From the NCBI GenBank assembly GCA_022702705.1, contig CM040428.1:100203805-100267804 (forward strand): a DNA stretch of 64,000 nucleotides. The letters run 5' to 3'. The notes under the pieces are model-generated. The model was not told where the DNA came from and ran no database searches. It saw only the letters and a list, made by a program, of their open reading frames with translations. The stretch comes from Papilionanthe hookeriana x Papilionanthe teres (Eukaryota > Streptophyta > Magnoliopsida > Asparagales > Orchidaceae). This document shows, piece by piece, positions 11,333 to 24,684 of this stretch (the stretch's first letter is position 1; every line of letters begins with the position of its first letter). The position numbers and the translations under genes were made by a program.

Positions 11333-14300
11333 CTGAAACTTTAGTATTCTTGCAATAAACATTTATGTTTTGCAAGGAAGTAAAATCCTATGGATAGGTT
11401 CATCATAGGTCTACCAAACTCTATGTCATAACCCAGTGAATTCCATTCATTATGAGAGATATTTTTATTTAATAGATATGATAGGTACAGTAGTCCTACA
11501 AGGTGTCCAGAAGACTTGTGAAAAGATCTATGAGAGAACCAGATATTTCACAATACTTTTGAACTTCCTTGAGGTCCTTTTGGACATAGCATAGCTATTA
11601 AATGATTTATTTGTTTCATACCCTTATGCTCAGTGAGCTAATGTTTTAGTTATCCTGAAAGGCGGGGTAATTGTCTTTTGGTGCTTTACATAGGAATTAT
11701 GTGAGTGGACTTTTAGAGGAAAAATTTTACTAATGAAAGAATTTATCAAATTTTGATGGGCTTGTAACGTTTCAAAAGTAGTTTAAAATTAATTATGTTT
11801 TCTTTTCTAATTCTTACCAGCTAATTTCTTTAATTAAGCCTAGCTCACTATTAAGCCCTTAAAATTTTAGTGGATATTTTCATATCTTTAGAAGAGGAAA
11901 TTTCATGACTTTCATGGTTATGATTCTTATCAAAATATTGAATTATTATTTAAACTTTAAATGAAGGTGCATTATGTTAGTGGAATATTAACTTCCAAAA
12001 TTAACTTCTAACTCTATGGCCCTCTTTTTTTTAATTTGATTTTCTTCCAAATTATGATAATTAAGGAAATTTAAGTATTTAATTTTGATGTGACAAAATT
12101 GCAATGGGTTTCTACCATTTATCCCTTAATGTTTCAATCATCCAACATAATCATTAAAGTCATTTATTGCCCTTTTCCCATTTTGATTAAGCCTAAATAT
12201 TTATTAAGGCTAAATTTTTTCAAAATTACAATTTTACCCCTAAAAGCCTTTATCACTTCATAATTCATTAAATTTAGCTCAAATAACTTTAAAATTTTTG
12301 TGTGACCCCACTTATGGATTAATTAGAACATCAGAAGAGAAAATGTGATTTTTCAAATTTTAATTTAATTTATATATTTATTTTAATGCAAAATAGGGGT
12401 TTTTAATGAAAATTCAATAACTTGTTCAAAATAGAACATCTGACTTTGAAATTTTTATTAGAGGTAGACCTAAATCAGAGGACCACTTGAATCAAATTTC
12501 ATATTTTTTGAGTTTTAATTTAACTACTAGAATTAGTTTAAGTTCCAGGGTTTAAATTAGTTATAAAATATTTTAAAAGTTGAAAATTTTTATATTTTTC
12601 CTAAATCCCTCTGACGTCAGAGAACCCAGAGAAATAAATTTTATATTTTTATGATTTTTACTTTAATTATTAGAATTATTTTAGTGAAAAATTAAGGAAA
12701 TTCAATTTTACCCTTTTAAAAATAAATTTAAGCCTTTAAAAATTGATATTTTGATTTTGAAGCTTAGGAAAATTATGTAGATGATTACTAAGTGATAAAA
12801 AAACAAAATGTGATAATTTAGAAATTTTTAATATTTTTTTTTAATTATTTTTTATATATTTAAATATTTAAAATATGATTAAAAATGAAAATTTTGTAAA
12901 AATCTCAATTTTATTTTTAGAAAAATCCTCTAATTACAAAGAACTCCTAAAATCAATTTGGTGAATTTTTTAGTTGTATTTTAATTATTATAATTAGTTT
13001 AATGTTCAAAATCGTCATTTTACTTAGAAAATTTATTTAGGTAATCAAATGAATTCCAAATACCACGAATCTTTTATGGGGAGTTCTTTGACCTTTAAAG
13101 TATAGTGGAGATTTTTTTAAGTGATTTCCATATTTAATGAACTCAAATTAATTTAAATTAAGTTTTAAACTAAGTTGATGACTGGGTTATTTCTTAAAGA
13201 TTTATCCCATGAGAATTTTATCCTAAGGTTCTCTGGTCATAAGAAACCTACCATGATTTTTTTAGATTTTTATAACTACCATGCTAATTATTGGAATTAA
13301 ATTACCAAACAGATGCAAAAACTTAGAAAATATAGATTCCTCATAGAGGTCTTCTCTGACCTTGGAAAAATCAGTGAAGATTCCTCATGACAGAGCCTAC
13401 AACATGCTAAAATGACAAGCCATGGTGAAATGTCCTAATGCATGGAGAATTAAAAGACTACAGAGGGTATTTAGTTAAATAAAAATTATACATGCATCAA
13501 ATAAATTTCAAACCATTTCCACATTGTTCTCCTCTGTTCATTGAGCAAGAATGTACTTTTCTTTTATTTTTATGTTTTTTCTACAAGAAGTTATGGATTT
13601 TTAAAGTTGGACTGATTTAAATAATTTAAATAAATCCTATTTTCCCACAAACATGCGGCGGTGACTGGATCCTCAGCAGCTTTGAAAGACCACACATAGC
13701 GCTCATATTCGATGGCGCCATCTAACTAGATGTCCACGTGGTCGCGCTTTATGTATCTGATCTCCGTCAGACTCCATCCTGACCGTCAAAACATTATACG
13801 TGCAATCGAACGATGCTCCTTTATCATCTTCAACTGGTTCATCCCGAGAGTCGTCCACCTTCTAGACCTGATCTATCTCGATACTCAACCAAATCAATTG
13901 GGGTTTGTTTCTAAAGCTTCATCTATCCTAGACAAACCTATCCATATGGCTTATATGGTATGAAATTTAGTGTACAATTATGGAAGATGAAGAATAGCTC
14001 GGGAGGAAGAGTGAGCTCAATACCTTTGTATGAGAGGGGAGGCCTCAATCATATGGTTGTGGCAGCTTCGATTGGTCCCAATGAACCTCCAGATGGAGCA
14101 TTGCACTGTAGTGAAATGTATGGACATAAATTCGACCATAGCCGTTTTTAGTTGTTGATCAAAGTCTGGTGTAGAGGCCTTCTGTGATGGGGCTTTGATG
14201 GGGGTTCTTCTTCTTTCAATGTTGTGAAGGTGTGGGTGCAGTTAACCAATGTTTGGTTCACTATGGAGCTGTGGAGAAATTTGACCTAGTTTCGGTCGAG

Positions 14301-14449
14301 ATTTCAGTGGTGAAATTGCTCTCAGAGAGAGGGAATCAGTGGATGTTGACAGTGGGATCACTCTTAGGACCTCTCACGGAGCTCTGGAAGCAATTTGGTG
14401 GAGTTTCCTTGAGGAAAATTCAGCACCTGGTTTTGGCTGTGGGGAGCTC

Positions 14450-14457
14450 TATTTATA
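14450..14457 (-). promoter_or_regulatory. TATA box of G2 LTR
   Basis: On the minus strand the sequence reads GGCTATAAATAGAGC, a textbook plant TATA box, about 1.98 kb from the LTR start. The G3 LTRs have TATTTAAA at the comparable place. This puts transcription start about 2 kb into the LTR and leaves an R-U5 of more than 4.5 kb. Confidence 0.55.
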
Positions 14458-16432
14458 GCCATGGTCATTGGGCTGAGCTCAGGGGCTGGTGATGGGTGGA
14501 TTCAACTGCCTAGGTGGAGGGCAGATGAGCTTCAATGGAAATGTTAGGCTGACTTAGCCATGGAGTGGAGTTTGGGTTTCCTTGGCTTGGATGTGGCTCT
14601 TAGTTTGGGTTCCTCCGGGGACTAGGCCTGCCAGGCTGGCCATGGGAGGTGGCCAGTGGGTCAGGTGAGCCAGTGGGCAGGCCATGAGTGCAATGGACTT
14701 TAATGGCTAAGGCATTATGGCAAACACCCTTTAGGTTTAACCATTTAAAGGAGGAGATCCTCTAATTTGGGGGACCTTTGGTCCATGGCTCCTCTAGGGT
14801 GGGCTAGGTGGGTATAGCTCAGTCCCTAAGGTCAACTTTGTGGTTCTGGAGGGGTTGGTTTGGTCACATTTGGTTCAATTTGATTAAATTGAGTCATAGG
14901 TTCATTTGGGTCACTTTGGGTTTACATTGGGCTAACTTATGTTTGAGCTTGGTTTGAGCCCAAATGATTGAGCAATATTGTGTATGTCATTTTCATAAAT
15001 GGTTTAGACAAGGATTGGAGTGGTTTTAGATTTGTTTGGGAGGTGAATTTGACTTAACTTGGGATTTGGTCAATTTGGGGAAAGTTTGGCTAGCTTGGGT
15101 TTAGGTTAGGCTAAAGTTGGGTCCAGGACCAATTGATGGTTCCAAAAGGTCTAGGGGAATGTCATAAAGAGTTCCCAATATCAATTGGGTAGAAATTTTG
15201 GGATTAGGGCAATCAATTTGGGAGATTTTGGGCATATGGCATGTTTGGATCAAAATTGGGTATTTTGGACTTTAAGTGAGACTTGGGTTAGACTAGGGCT
15301 CAAATTGGGGGCAATTTATGGTTTAATTTAGTTTAGGGGAGTGTCGTAGAAAGTTCATAATTTAAATTGGCGAGAAATTGATTGGCATTAAGTCAATTTG
15401 GGAGATTTGGGTCACTTAGGCAAAATTAGGGATTTTAGATTTTAAGTGAAATTAAACTCAAATATGAGTCAAGTTGGGCTTGTATTTGGTTTAGATTGAT
15501 ATTAAAGATGGTGAATTAAAGTTTGGAATTGGAGTTGGACAAGATTTGGGTCTATTGGGTAGACATTGTGTTTAATTTGGTAGTTTTGGGCTAAATGGGT
15601 CAAATTGGGGCTTTTGGTTAAATTGAGCTAAGTTGGCCAAATTGGGTCATGTGGTAGTTGAGAGAAATGAAATTGGGAATATTTGGAAGGTTTTGGTAAT
15701 TTATGGAAATTTTTAGAATTTTTGAAATTATGGGCTAAGAGGGGCAATTTGGGTAATTTTGGGTATTTTGAGTGGTACAAAGTATTTTGGAATGATTTTT
15801 GAAGAATTATGGGTAATTTGGGTGATTTTGGAAATTTTGGGGGATTTTAGGGTTTTTGGGGTATTTTGAGTATTTTGGGTATTTAGGGTATTTAGGGTAT
15901 TTTGGGTTAAAGGGGTTAGAAATTTGGTATGTTTGGGAAAAATTGGGATTGGTTGAAAGTGTGTAATTGGGCATTGTTTAGGTTGAGCCATGGACAAAGG
16001 TCACCCTCACTTGGTCCTCTATGTGTTGGTACTAGCCAAACCCTAGCCTGAGGCTAACGGGGTTGGGAAAACCACTTTCATGAGTTTCCAAAGAGTTAGG
16101 GGATCAAAGCTAATGTGCCTTGTTTAGAGTTGTGAGTGTGTAGTGTAAGTGTATGTAAGCATCAGACCTCCCAGCTCTCCATGGTAAATCCTAAGGTCAG
16201 ACCACTTATATGACACTTCCCCTGAGCTTACATATACTTGGTCTCTTCTTCCCAAAAACTGGAGGTTAGGCCTTAAGCATATGAAAACTCCCAGTGAAGC
16301 GAGAAAAGTTTGAATTTCTAAGGGGGAGGGTTCCATGAATAGTATTCTGAGAAAGTCACTAGGAGAGTCCTATGGCTAGACCCTAGGCTATTCTAAAGAC
16401 AGACTAGACCTCAACAAAAAGTGAGGACAACA

Positions 16433-16845
16433 TTGCTCAATGAAAAAGGAAAAATTCTAAGTCTAATAGCATCATGAGAAACATCATTACATTTAAAAGT
16501 AGCACACAATTCTACAAAATTGGCAAAATGTAAATTATTATCTTTAGTTGGTGCTCCACCAAAATGATTATTAGATACCATTTGGATAATAGCAAGTTTA
16601 AGTTTAAATGAATTAGCAACTACAGCAGGGTGTTGAATACTGGCATGAATTTCATCCACTGTATGGTTAGCATAATCCCTTAAAGGTCTGAATTCTTGAT
16701 GGATGTTAACATTTTGATTTTCTTGATTCACCATTTCTTAAATATTTTTATCTTTTTCAGTATTTTCAATTATTTTGATTTTTCTGATAGTTTTCTCTAA
16801 TTCATAATCGTAAGGCACAAGTCCTTCAGAATCTGAACTACGCAT
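16433..16845 (-). pseudogene. A1 Athila-like gag, 5' part, interrupted by G2
   Basis: On the minus strand an ATG at 16845 opens a frame with the Athila gag start (SDSEGLVPYDYELEK), one in-frame TAA at 16740-16738, and then the stretch from 16734 with RPLRDYA and IIQMVSNNHFGG followed by the block NFVELCATFKCN and FPFSLS. Homology to gag is cut at 16433, exactly where the G2 LTR begins, in the codon after FPFSLS. The rest of this gag should lie beyond the far end of G2, left of the window. The A3 copy (58570 onward) gives the collinear reference. Confidence 0.85.
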
Positions 16846-16972
16846 ACAAAAATAAAATAAGATAAAATAAAACACACAAACAAAAGCAAGGAAAAGTAAA
16901 AAAATTAATTTTTCTTAATTTTATTTATTTGAAATTTTAATTAATTTCCCCAGCAACGAAATGCCAAAAACT
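16846..16972 (-). promoter_or_regulatory. A1 leader and primer-binding site
   Basis: The minus-strand PBS at 16966-16947 reads TGGCATTTCGTTGCTGGGGA, a decayed form of the Athila site TGGCGCCGTTGCC(T/G)GGGA used with a tRNA-Asp-type primer. It follows the LTR end GGATCA and six bases AGTTTT. The rest is a short A/T-rich leader before the gag ATG. Confidence 0.7.
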
Positions 16973-17337
16973 TGATCCCTGAATATTTACCCTTACATTT
17001 TTCACTTTATATTTCTTTCCAATGATATTATCTCTTTCCCTTGCAATGGCTCCAAAAACTTGACTCTGAAGTAAATAAGAGATATATTTTAATTATTTTA
17101 TAATATAGGGTTCAACGCAAGTATACGTATCATTTATCAAGTAATATAGGACTTTCTGATTAAGCCCCGAGATATCGAACCCACAGGGAAATGTCTAAAA
17201 ATATAATGAAATAAGAAAATTAACTTTTTACTTTTTAAATTGATTTTGTAAAGTATGTTTTAAAATAGATAATTTGAAAATTGTTTTTTATACTTTGTAT
17301 TTAAGAAAAAGTAAAGCAAGAATTTAAAATTAACAAG

Positions 17338-17829
17338 ACTCTAAAAACAATATGAAAGCAATGAGAATAAAATATCTTCTTTACCCTTTTAATGAATCAG
17401 TAATAATTATGGAATTTCATTGTGGAAGTATCTAAATGTGTTGTGCCAAATAGGAGCAAATATTTTCTTTACCCTTACATGGTTCTATAAAGAACATTGG
17501 TTGTTTTGAAGCTTTGAAATTTTGTAGATGGGTTTGGCAGGGAAGATACTAGCTCTCACTCTAGAGTTCTCTCGATTCCCTATACTCTAAAAATGATATG
17601 AAAGCAATGAGAAAAAAAATATATTTTTCCTCTTTTAATGAATCAATAATAATTATGGAATTTCGTTGTGGAAGTATCTAAATGTGTTGTGCCAAATAGG
17701 AGCAAATATTTTCTTTACCCTTATTCGGTTCTATAAAGAACGTTGGTTATTTTGTAGCTTTGAAATTTTTATGGGTTAGGTAGGAAAGATACCAGCTCTC
17801 ACTCTAGAGTTCCCTCAATTCCCTCCACC
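17338..17829. repeat. tandem duplication of about 246 bp in A1 LTR
   Basis: Two adjacent copies begin ACTCTAAAAACAATATGAAAGC at 17338 and ACTCTAAAAATGATATGAAAGC at 17584. Each runs through the conserved block with TTGTGCCAAATAGGAGC and ends in ATTCCCT. A3 has a single copy, which accounts for the longer A1 LTR. Confidence 0.8.
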
Positions 17830-18583
17830 TGGGAGCTAACATCTCATAAAAATTTTTTTCACCTCAAACCAAATTAGGGGGCTTTAGCCTGTCACTCTAA
17901 ATTCCTCTAATTTTACTCCCCATTAAAACATATCTCCCTAATTATTTGCACTCAATTATATGAACTACAGTTCTCAACCATACAATTTCATGTGATTCTT
18001 TCCAATTGTTGATTGAGACAAGGCCACATTTGATCTTACATAATCTCCCAACAAATTTTAGCATCTTAATTGGCCAAATCAAGAAGTAAATTAAGTGCAA
18101 GGAAATAAATCATTACAACTTCTTTCAACATTAAACTTATATACTTCCCCCAACTTCATTCCATAATTTAACTACTTCATTAATTAAAAGAAAAAAGAAA
18201 AAGAAAACTACTCAGAACTCATGGAGAAAACACAAACATAACTTAATTTGAAAGTAGAAATCATAGTGAAAACACAACAATTGTAACTAAAAAATCAAAT
18301 ACAAAAACAAAGATAAACACTTATTTGAAAAACCTCTCCACAAGACTCTGAAAGTTCCTCTGAAATTTTGCTTTCCACTAAAATACTCCATGGAGGCTGG
18401 CGCCTAACTTTGAGGATTGACTCTCCTAAATTCTAATACAAACTATGATAAAGTAAAGTAGAGAGTAAAGAAAATTTAGGGAGAAGAAGACTCTCCTTCT
18501 TCCTCATTCCTTGGATTCAACTTCAAGCTTTTCTCCAACTACTCCCACCAAAATTTTCTCCTAAACTCTTCTCTTGGGTGCGG

Positions 18584-18588
18584 TGCCA
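18584..18588. other. target-site duplication TGCCA, left copy
   Basis: TGCCA directly precedes the TG of the G3 5' LTR and is repeated at 47014-47018 directly after the CA of its 3' LTR. The 5-bp length is standard for Ty3/gypsy integrase. Confidence 0.9.
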
Positions 18589-19134
18589 TGTTTACCTCAT
18601 TTTTGGTGAGGTCTTTTGCTTCTCTCTTTAGTACTTAGGATCTAGCCTTAGGCTTTTCCTTTGACTATTCTTAGAGGACTAGAAATGGAACCCACCATTT
18701 AGAAATTCAAACTACTTCTTAACTCCCTACAAACCCCACAAGCTTGGTTGTAGACCCCTAATCACCTAGGGGGTTGAAATCAAATGTGGAGGTTTAAAGG
18801 ATGAGTTCCCTATAGGACTTTTTGGCCTTAGGAATACCCTGGATGGCCTAGTCTGGTGAGGGTTGACTTGAACATGCACTACACTCTCACACACATTCCA
18901 AGTCCTAAAACCATTCATACCCAACTTGACTTCCTGAGTCATGTAGGTAATTCATATGGATGGTCCTTAACCCCTAAGCCCATGGCTAAGAGGGTTAGGA
19001 ACAACATAGTGAATGCCTTAAATGAGTCCTCTCATGGCTCATATGGGCTTAATGTGGCTTCATGGCTCAACCAAAGTGATTCCATTTCACTCACATTTGA
19101 TCAATCTTTCTTTTTTCAAAATTTCAGTTTTTGA

Positions 19135-20460
19135 CCCCCGGGGCCCCGGACCCACCAAATCTACCGAATACTCTTGAAATGACCCAAAATTTGTAAAATT
19201 ACCTAAATTACCCAAGATCCCTCAAAATCAATCCCAAACACTTCCCACCACTCAAATTGATCATTTTTGGCCAAAAATACCAAAATTTCCAAAAATACCT
19301 TTAAACCCCCCAAAATTACCAAAATACCCTTTTACCCCAAAAATCCAAAAATTCAAAAAATTCCCAGAAAATTTCAGAAAATCCCAAATAGTCCCAATTT
19401 TATTTTGTTCAACTACACTATAAGCCAATTTTGTCAATTTACCCCACTTTTACCAAAACCCCCAATTTGACCAATTTTTAACCCAAGTGAACCCAATGTC
19501 AAACCAAACCACCTCAATTGACTTCAATTTTGGTCCAATTCAATTCTAAACTTCAATTCAATATCCTCAATATCAATTTAGACCAAATCCAAGTCCACTT
19601 TGATTGAAATTTGAGCCCAATTTCAATTTGAAGCCTAAGGCCCAATTTTGACCCATGACCTAAACCTAGCCCAAACCAACCCAACTCAACCCCAATTGGC
19701 CCCAAATCTTTTCTAAAACCTTCCTAACATCCCCAAAAACAAAACACTAACTTGATTTGCCCAAAATTTGAACCTAAACTCCACCCAAATTTAACCCAAA
19801 ACCAAAAACCCTTAAATTGACCTAAGCCCAAACCTAATCCAAATGGGCCCAAATCCCAAAATTAGAGACCAACCAAAGTTGAGAACTCTTTGTAAAACTC
19901 CCATAAACATTTTTCAACATTAATTTTACACTAAATTTAACCTTAGCCCAACCTTAGCCCATGTTAGCCCAATTTGGCCCACCTTGGCCCCTTTACTAAA
20001 AAAGCCCAAATTCAACCCAATTCTACTCCAAATCACACCAAATTGATTCCAAACCATTCATGAAACATCCTTAAACTATACCCAACATTTATTTGGCATG
20101 ATATTTCACAAAATTTTTCATCCAAAAGTCTATTTTAAAATCTAAAAGACAACTTTCTTAAACCATTCTAAAAGCCCATTCTCACCAAATCCAAAAGCCC
20201 AAAATTGGCTCTAAAGCCCACATGACAAATTCTTCTCACCATACCTTTAATTGAAATCATTCCTAAGTCCTAAATCAATAATCAAGTCATTCCAAATCAA
20301 GCCACATGCCAAGTTACCCCTAAATACCAAAAATCCTTAAAATCCTTTTTCATGAAACAAGCCAACCTTTTCCAAGCCAAATGTAAGCCAAATGTGAGCC
20401 ATTTACAAGCCATATGAAGCCATGAGAGTTTTGACCCCTCATCATCTCATTTATGGCAAA
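19135..20460 (+). repeat. C/A-rich, G-poor block of the G3 5' LTR
   Basis: About 1.3 kb is made of irregular repeats of the type CCAAAATTACC, ACCCAAAATTT and AAGCCCAAA, with few G on the plus strand. Copies lie at 39904-41230 (3' LTR) and, reversed, at 14520-15990 (G2 LTR). The ORFs it produces are lysine, proline and isoleucine rich by composition only. Confidence 0.7.
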
Positions 20461-20954
20461 TGGAGGGGCCCCTTTCTTAAGCCTTCCTTAAGCTTTTTTA
20501 ACCTCATCCATGATACACACTAAACCATTCTTAGCCACCTCACCATGGATGGAGACTTCTCCACTCCAATTCAGCTGAGCCATATGATTCCCTTCAGCCC
20601 AAATCAAGCCTTGGTGGGTGCACCAAACCCAAATCCATGCATTTGACCAAACCAAGCCCAAAATGAGCTCTTCCCCCTTCCACTTTGATTCAACTCCTTT
20701 ACACTTGGCATTTTCCAATTGAACTCACAAACCTCAAGCACTGACCTCCCTGACCCTGACGGTGACCCATGCTCGACCGGCCACCACCACGCCCACCGGA
20801 AACCACCGAGCCGAGAGGCTTAATTTGAATCAAAAATTCAATTTGAATTAGCCGACTTGTCCCAACCTAAATGGCCATTGTAGTCTGTTCTTCCCTCGCC
20901 CCGAGCAAGCTGATCCAAGCCTCCAATTCCCCCGGGAAGCCCTCCAGCCACCTC

Positions 20955-20962
20955 TATTTAAA
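20955..20962 (+). promoter_or_regulatory. TATA-like box of G3 5' LTR
   Basis: CTCTATTTAAACCC lies 2.37 kb into the LTR in a GC-richer zone, at the place where G2 has TATAAATA. The 3' LTR copy is at 41726-41733. It is likely the start of the genomic RNA. Confidence 0.4.
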
Positions 20963-23614
20963 CCCACTCACCTCTCGGCCAAACAAGGTGATGAACCGGA
21001 CCTTAAGGAAACTCGCCAAAATTGCTCCGAGACCTTCTCCTAACCCGCATCGGCTGATCCCCAGTGTTTCTGTGCGCTAAACCCCATTAACAGAGCTCAA
21101 TTTCTGAGTTGCAAATCCACCCAAAAACCAGGACACATCTGGAACCTCCACCAAATTCAAATTAAACTCACCCACACCTGCACAGGACCAAGAGAAGGAG
21201 TTCCCCAGTGAAAGCCCCCTCTCCAGGCCATCCAGTTGATCCAGCCTCCAAGCTTTAAAATCGGGTCTGGCCACTTTCATACGTAGACAATTCCCCAGAG
21301 CCAGAGACTTCATCTGGAGCTTGCTTGGACTCAATCGAAGGTGACACAACCCTCAGATTGAAGCTTCACTTCTCTGAGCAAAGGTATGAACTCATTCTTC
21401 CTCCCGAGCTTCCAGCAATTCTCCATTTTGTTTGGGTTAATTTCATAGCTTATAAACAATATGGATCTGTTCGTCTCTTCAAGACGAATCGATAGAGTAT
21501 AAGAACTCAAAAATCCATTGAGAATTGAGAGATATATTAGGGTTTGAGTGTGGACGGTCACGGGTGCACACCTGTCGTAGACGATGACCAGGAGCCGTTG
21601 GATCGCACGTGTATCGAGCGGACAGTCGAGATCAAGCCGGACAGTGAAATGTTACGTGAACCGCGGGCCCCTGGAGCGCTGAGTCAGATGGCGGTGCCGA
21701 ATCAGAGAGCGACGCGTGGGCTTTCTATCCGCCGTAGGTTGACGCGGCGCCGAGGTGGATAAGTAGAAAATTAGGATATTTTTGAATTATTTAAATGCCC
21801 TGAACTTCAAATATCCATATCTTTGCATAGAAAAATCACAAAAATAAAATAAAAATACCCTCTTGCTCAGTGAATAGAGGAGAATAACGTGGAAAATAAA
21901 TCAAGTTAAATGGATGAGTATTTTATTTTTAATAATTTATTTACTGTTTCTAATGTTTTGATTCTCCATTTGCATAGACAATTCACCATGGCATGAGACC
22001 ATAGGGCTTTTGAAGCCTCTGATCTTGGGAACATTCCCTGAATTTTTCAAGGTCAGAGGCCATCTCGCGAAGAGTTATTGATTTTTCAAGTTCATGTCAC
22101 TGTTTTAGGTATTTTAATTCCAATAATTAGCATGTTGTAAAATAAATTCTAGGAAAATTTGGTGATGTTGCTTAGGACCAGAGGACCCTATGAAAAATAT
22201 ATTTTGAGTTAATTCATTCACAATAACCCTAATTGGCCTAAACTCTCAAAATTGAATTTGAATTAATTAGAGTTAACCACACACCAAGTTGACTTGAAAA
22301 CAATTCTCCATTACTCTTTAGGTTCAGAGGAACCTTACATAAAATTTTGAAATCAATTGGACTTGATTAACCCCACCAAATGGATAGATTAAGCCTCATA
22401 AGCAAAATGGAACTTTAAAAATTCATAACTCCAAAAATACTTTTAAAAAATTCACCAAAATGGTTTTAGAGCTTCTCTGATATCAGGGGAGTTTAGAAAA
22501 ATTAAAATTGGAATTTTCTCAACAAAAGTTGATTTTTCACAATATTTTAATATTTTAATAATTAAAAAAATAATAAAAATCACAAAAATACTAAAAATCA
22601 TAAAAATGTCACATTTTGACTCCTAATCACTTAGGAACAAACCAAATATTTTTCCTAAGTCCCTAGGATAAGATATTGAGTTTTAAAGGCTTAATGTAAT
22701 TTTTAATATTAAAAAATGAATTTTCAACCTTTTTTTCACTAAAATAATTCTAATAAATCAAAGAAAAATCAGAAATTTATAAAATTTATTTCTCTAAACT
22801 TCTTGAGGTCAGAGAAATTTAAAAAAATATAAAATCTATTTTTCATTTTTTATTTTATTTTAAAATTAATTAATACTCTAAAACTCAAAATAATTATAAT
22901 AAATAAAATATAATTCAAAAAATCACAAAAATTGGTCCAAGTGGTCCTCTGGTCATTAGAAACATCTCATAATTTTCTTAAGGACAGAAACTTTATCTTG
23001 GTCATGCTGTTGAATTTTCTTTGAAAACCCCTATTTTCTACTAAAAATAATTATATAAATAAAATTAAATTCAGAAAAATCACATTTTCTCCTTTAATGT
23101 CTTAATTGATATGTGAGTGAGGTGACATAAAAATTTCAAATTCATTTGAGCTCAATTTAGTGAGTTATGAAATAAATAAGCCTAAAAGGGCATGAAAGTA
23201 ATTAAAAGTTTTAACCCATAATTAAAACTTTAGGTTTAATCAAAATGGGGGGTAAAATATTTGATCTTAACTTTCTCTTAGATGATTGAAACTTAGGGAA
23301 ATTAAAGGGTAGAAACCCATTAAACACTTTGAAAATATCAAAATGAAACTCTAATTAATTAAATAATTTGAGTTTTAGAAAGAATATATTTTAAATTTGG
23401 ATTATTAAAATAGGGATATTATTAAGAGGATATTTATTCTTTAATTTAAAAATCCCTAAATAAGTCACTTCAATAATATTCAGTTCTTAATTAAAAATTA
23501 AAATAATGATCCAAATTAAATAAATTAAAAATTAAAAGAAGATAACCCTTAAATGAATTAATGCTTAAAATGTTAAATGGTCCAATAATTAAAATCAAAT
23601 TTAAAATCTTGGAG

Positions 23615-23982
23615 TTAAATTAAATTAAATTAAATTAAGTCAAGTCAAAGTTTAAATTAATTAAATTAACACCTTAATAATTAAATTAAATTAAATTTAA
23701 AATATTGAAACTAAAATTAAATTAAATTGAAATTAAATTAAATTAAACTAAAATTAAAATTAAATTAAAATTAAATTAAAATTAAATTAAATTGAAATTA
23801 AATTAAATTAAATTAAACTAAAATTAAAATTAAATTAAAATTAAATTAAATTAAATTAAATTAAATTAAATTAAATTAAATTAAAATAAAGATTAAATTA
23901 AAAATTAAATTAAAATTAAATTAAAATTAAATTAAATTAAATTAAAATCAAATTAAATTAAATTAAATTAAATTAAAATCAC
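23615..23982 (+). repeat. AATTA pentanucleotide array
   Basis: A run of TTAAA/AATTA units with interspersed hexamers (AAATTA) fills this stretch. A corresponding array is at 44386-44737 in the 3' LTR. G1 and G2 have only short AT-rich sequence here, so the array expanded in the G3 lineage. Confidence 0.85.
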
Positions 23983-24684
23983 TTAACAACAAACCTAAAT
24001 GAAATCATTAAGAGTTAAATCAAAACATATCAATAATTTCAACACCTCTTTCTATCTAAGTAAAACTAAACATGAACAACAATCTGAAATACTAAGATAA
24101 TCGAAAGTGTAAAGATTTAATTAAATCTAAAACAATTTGAACACTATTCCAAATTTAAAATTATTAATTAAAACCTCATAATTAAATTAAATCACTTTAA
24201 ATCATTAACTCAAACTTTAAATTAAGAATGATTGAAATTCTCAATAAACCAACTTGCCCTTAAAGGCTTTAATTATTATAACTCTTAAATAAAGTATTAA
24301 GTGAGATGTCACTTCATTCATCAGGTAATCAAATACCCAGGTTCACTGAGCAAGAGACAAAGCTTCACTAAACTCCTGGATGATTAATTCACCTGTGCAA
24401 CTAAATTTACTTGGACTCAAAATGATCTTGGAAATATTGAAAAGATGTTTAGGACTCGTCCTAAGCACTTTTTAAATATGATAAGATGTTTTAGAAGAAG
24501 AATTGAATTTAATTGTTCTTTGATGAAGAAAATCATCCTTAGACCAAACCAACAACCTAGACGTCATAGGAGATGACTAGTTATAGGATTAGGAATTTGG
24601 TAGAAAACCAAAACCCCTTTCCCTTAGCTTTACCTAGGTATCTGTTGAAATATTTAAATGCCTTAACATGTGTTTCAAGTGCAG

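Larger units (their letters stand above)
9774..16432 (-). mobile_element. G2 5' LTR (6.66 kb, minus orientation)
   Basis: On the minus strand it begins TGTTGTCCTCACTTTTTG at 16432 and ends CGACCGACA at 9774, matching the G3 LTR ends (TGTTGACCTCATTTTTGG and GCCGACA). It is collinear with the G3 LTR: a C/A-rich block (here the T/G-rich 14520-15990 on the plus strand), a TATA box, an AT-rich downstream half, the micro-exon-like segment and the U5 hairpin region near 10087-10115. Short ORFs within it (13730-14492, 15728-16336) are not conserved. At 16433 it abuts Athila gag, so it was inserted there; the expected target duplication is TTGCT (16433-16437). Confidence 0.9.
16973..18588 (-). mobile_element. 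A1 5' LTR, inner part
   Basis: On the minus strand this is the 3' portion of an Athila-like LTR, ending GGATCA next to the PBS. It is homologous to the A3 LTR (56642-58442). It is split by G3, and its remaining 5' end lies at 47014-47443, so the reassembled length is about 2.04 kb. A second PBS-like core (TGGAGCCATTGCAAGGGA, 17054-17037) lies 88 bp inside the LTR end, and there is a tandem duplication (17338-17829). Confidence 0.85.

Noticed and set aside
13730..14492. three short plus-strand ORFs
   Set aside because: They are on the antisense strand of the G2 LTR, not conserved in G3, and without domains.
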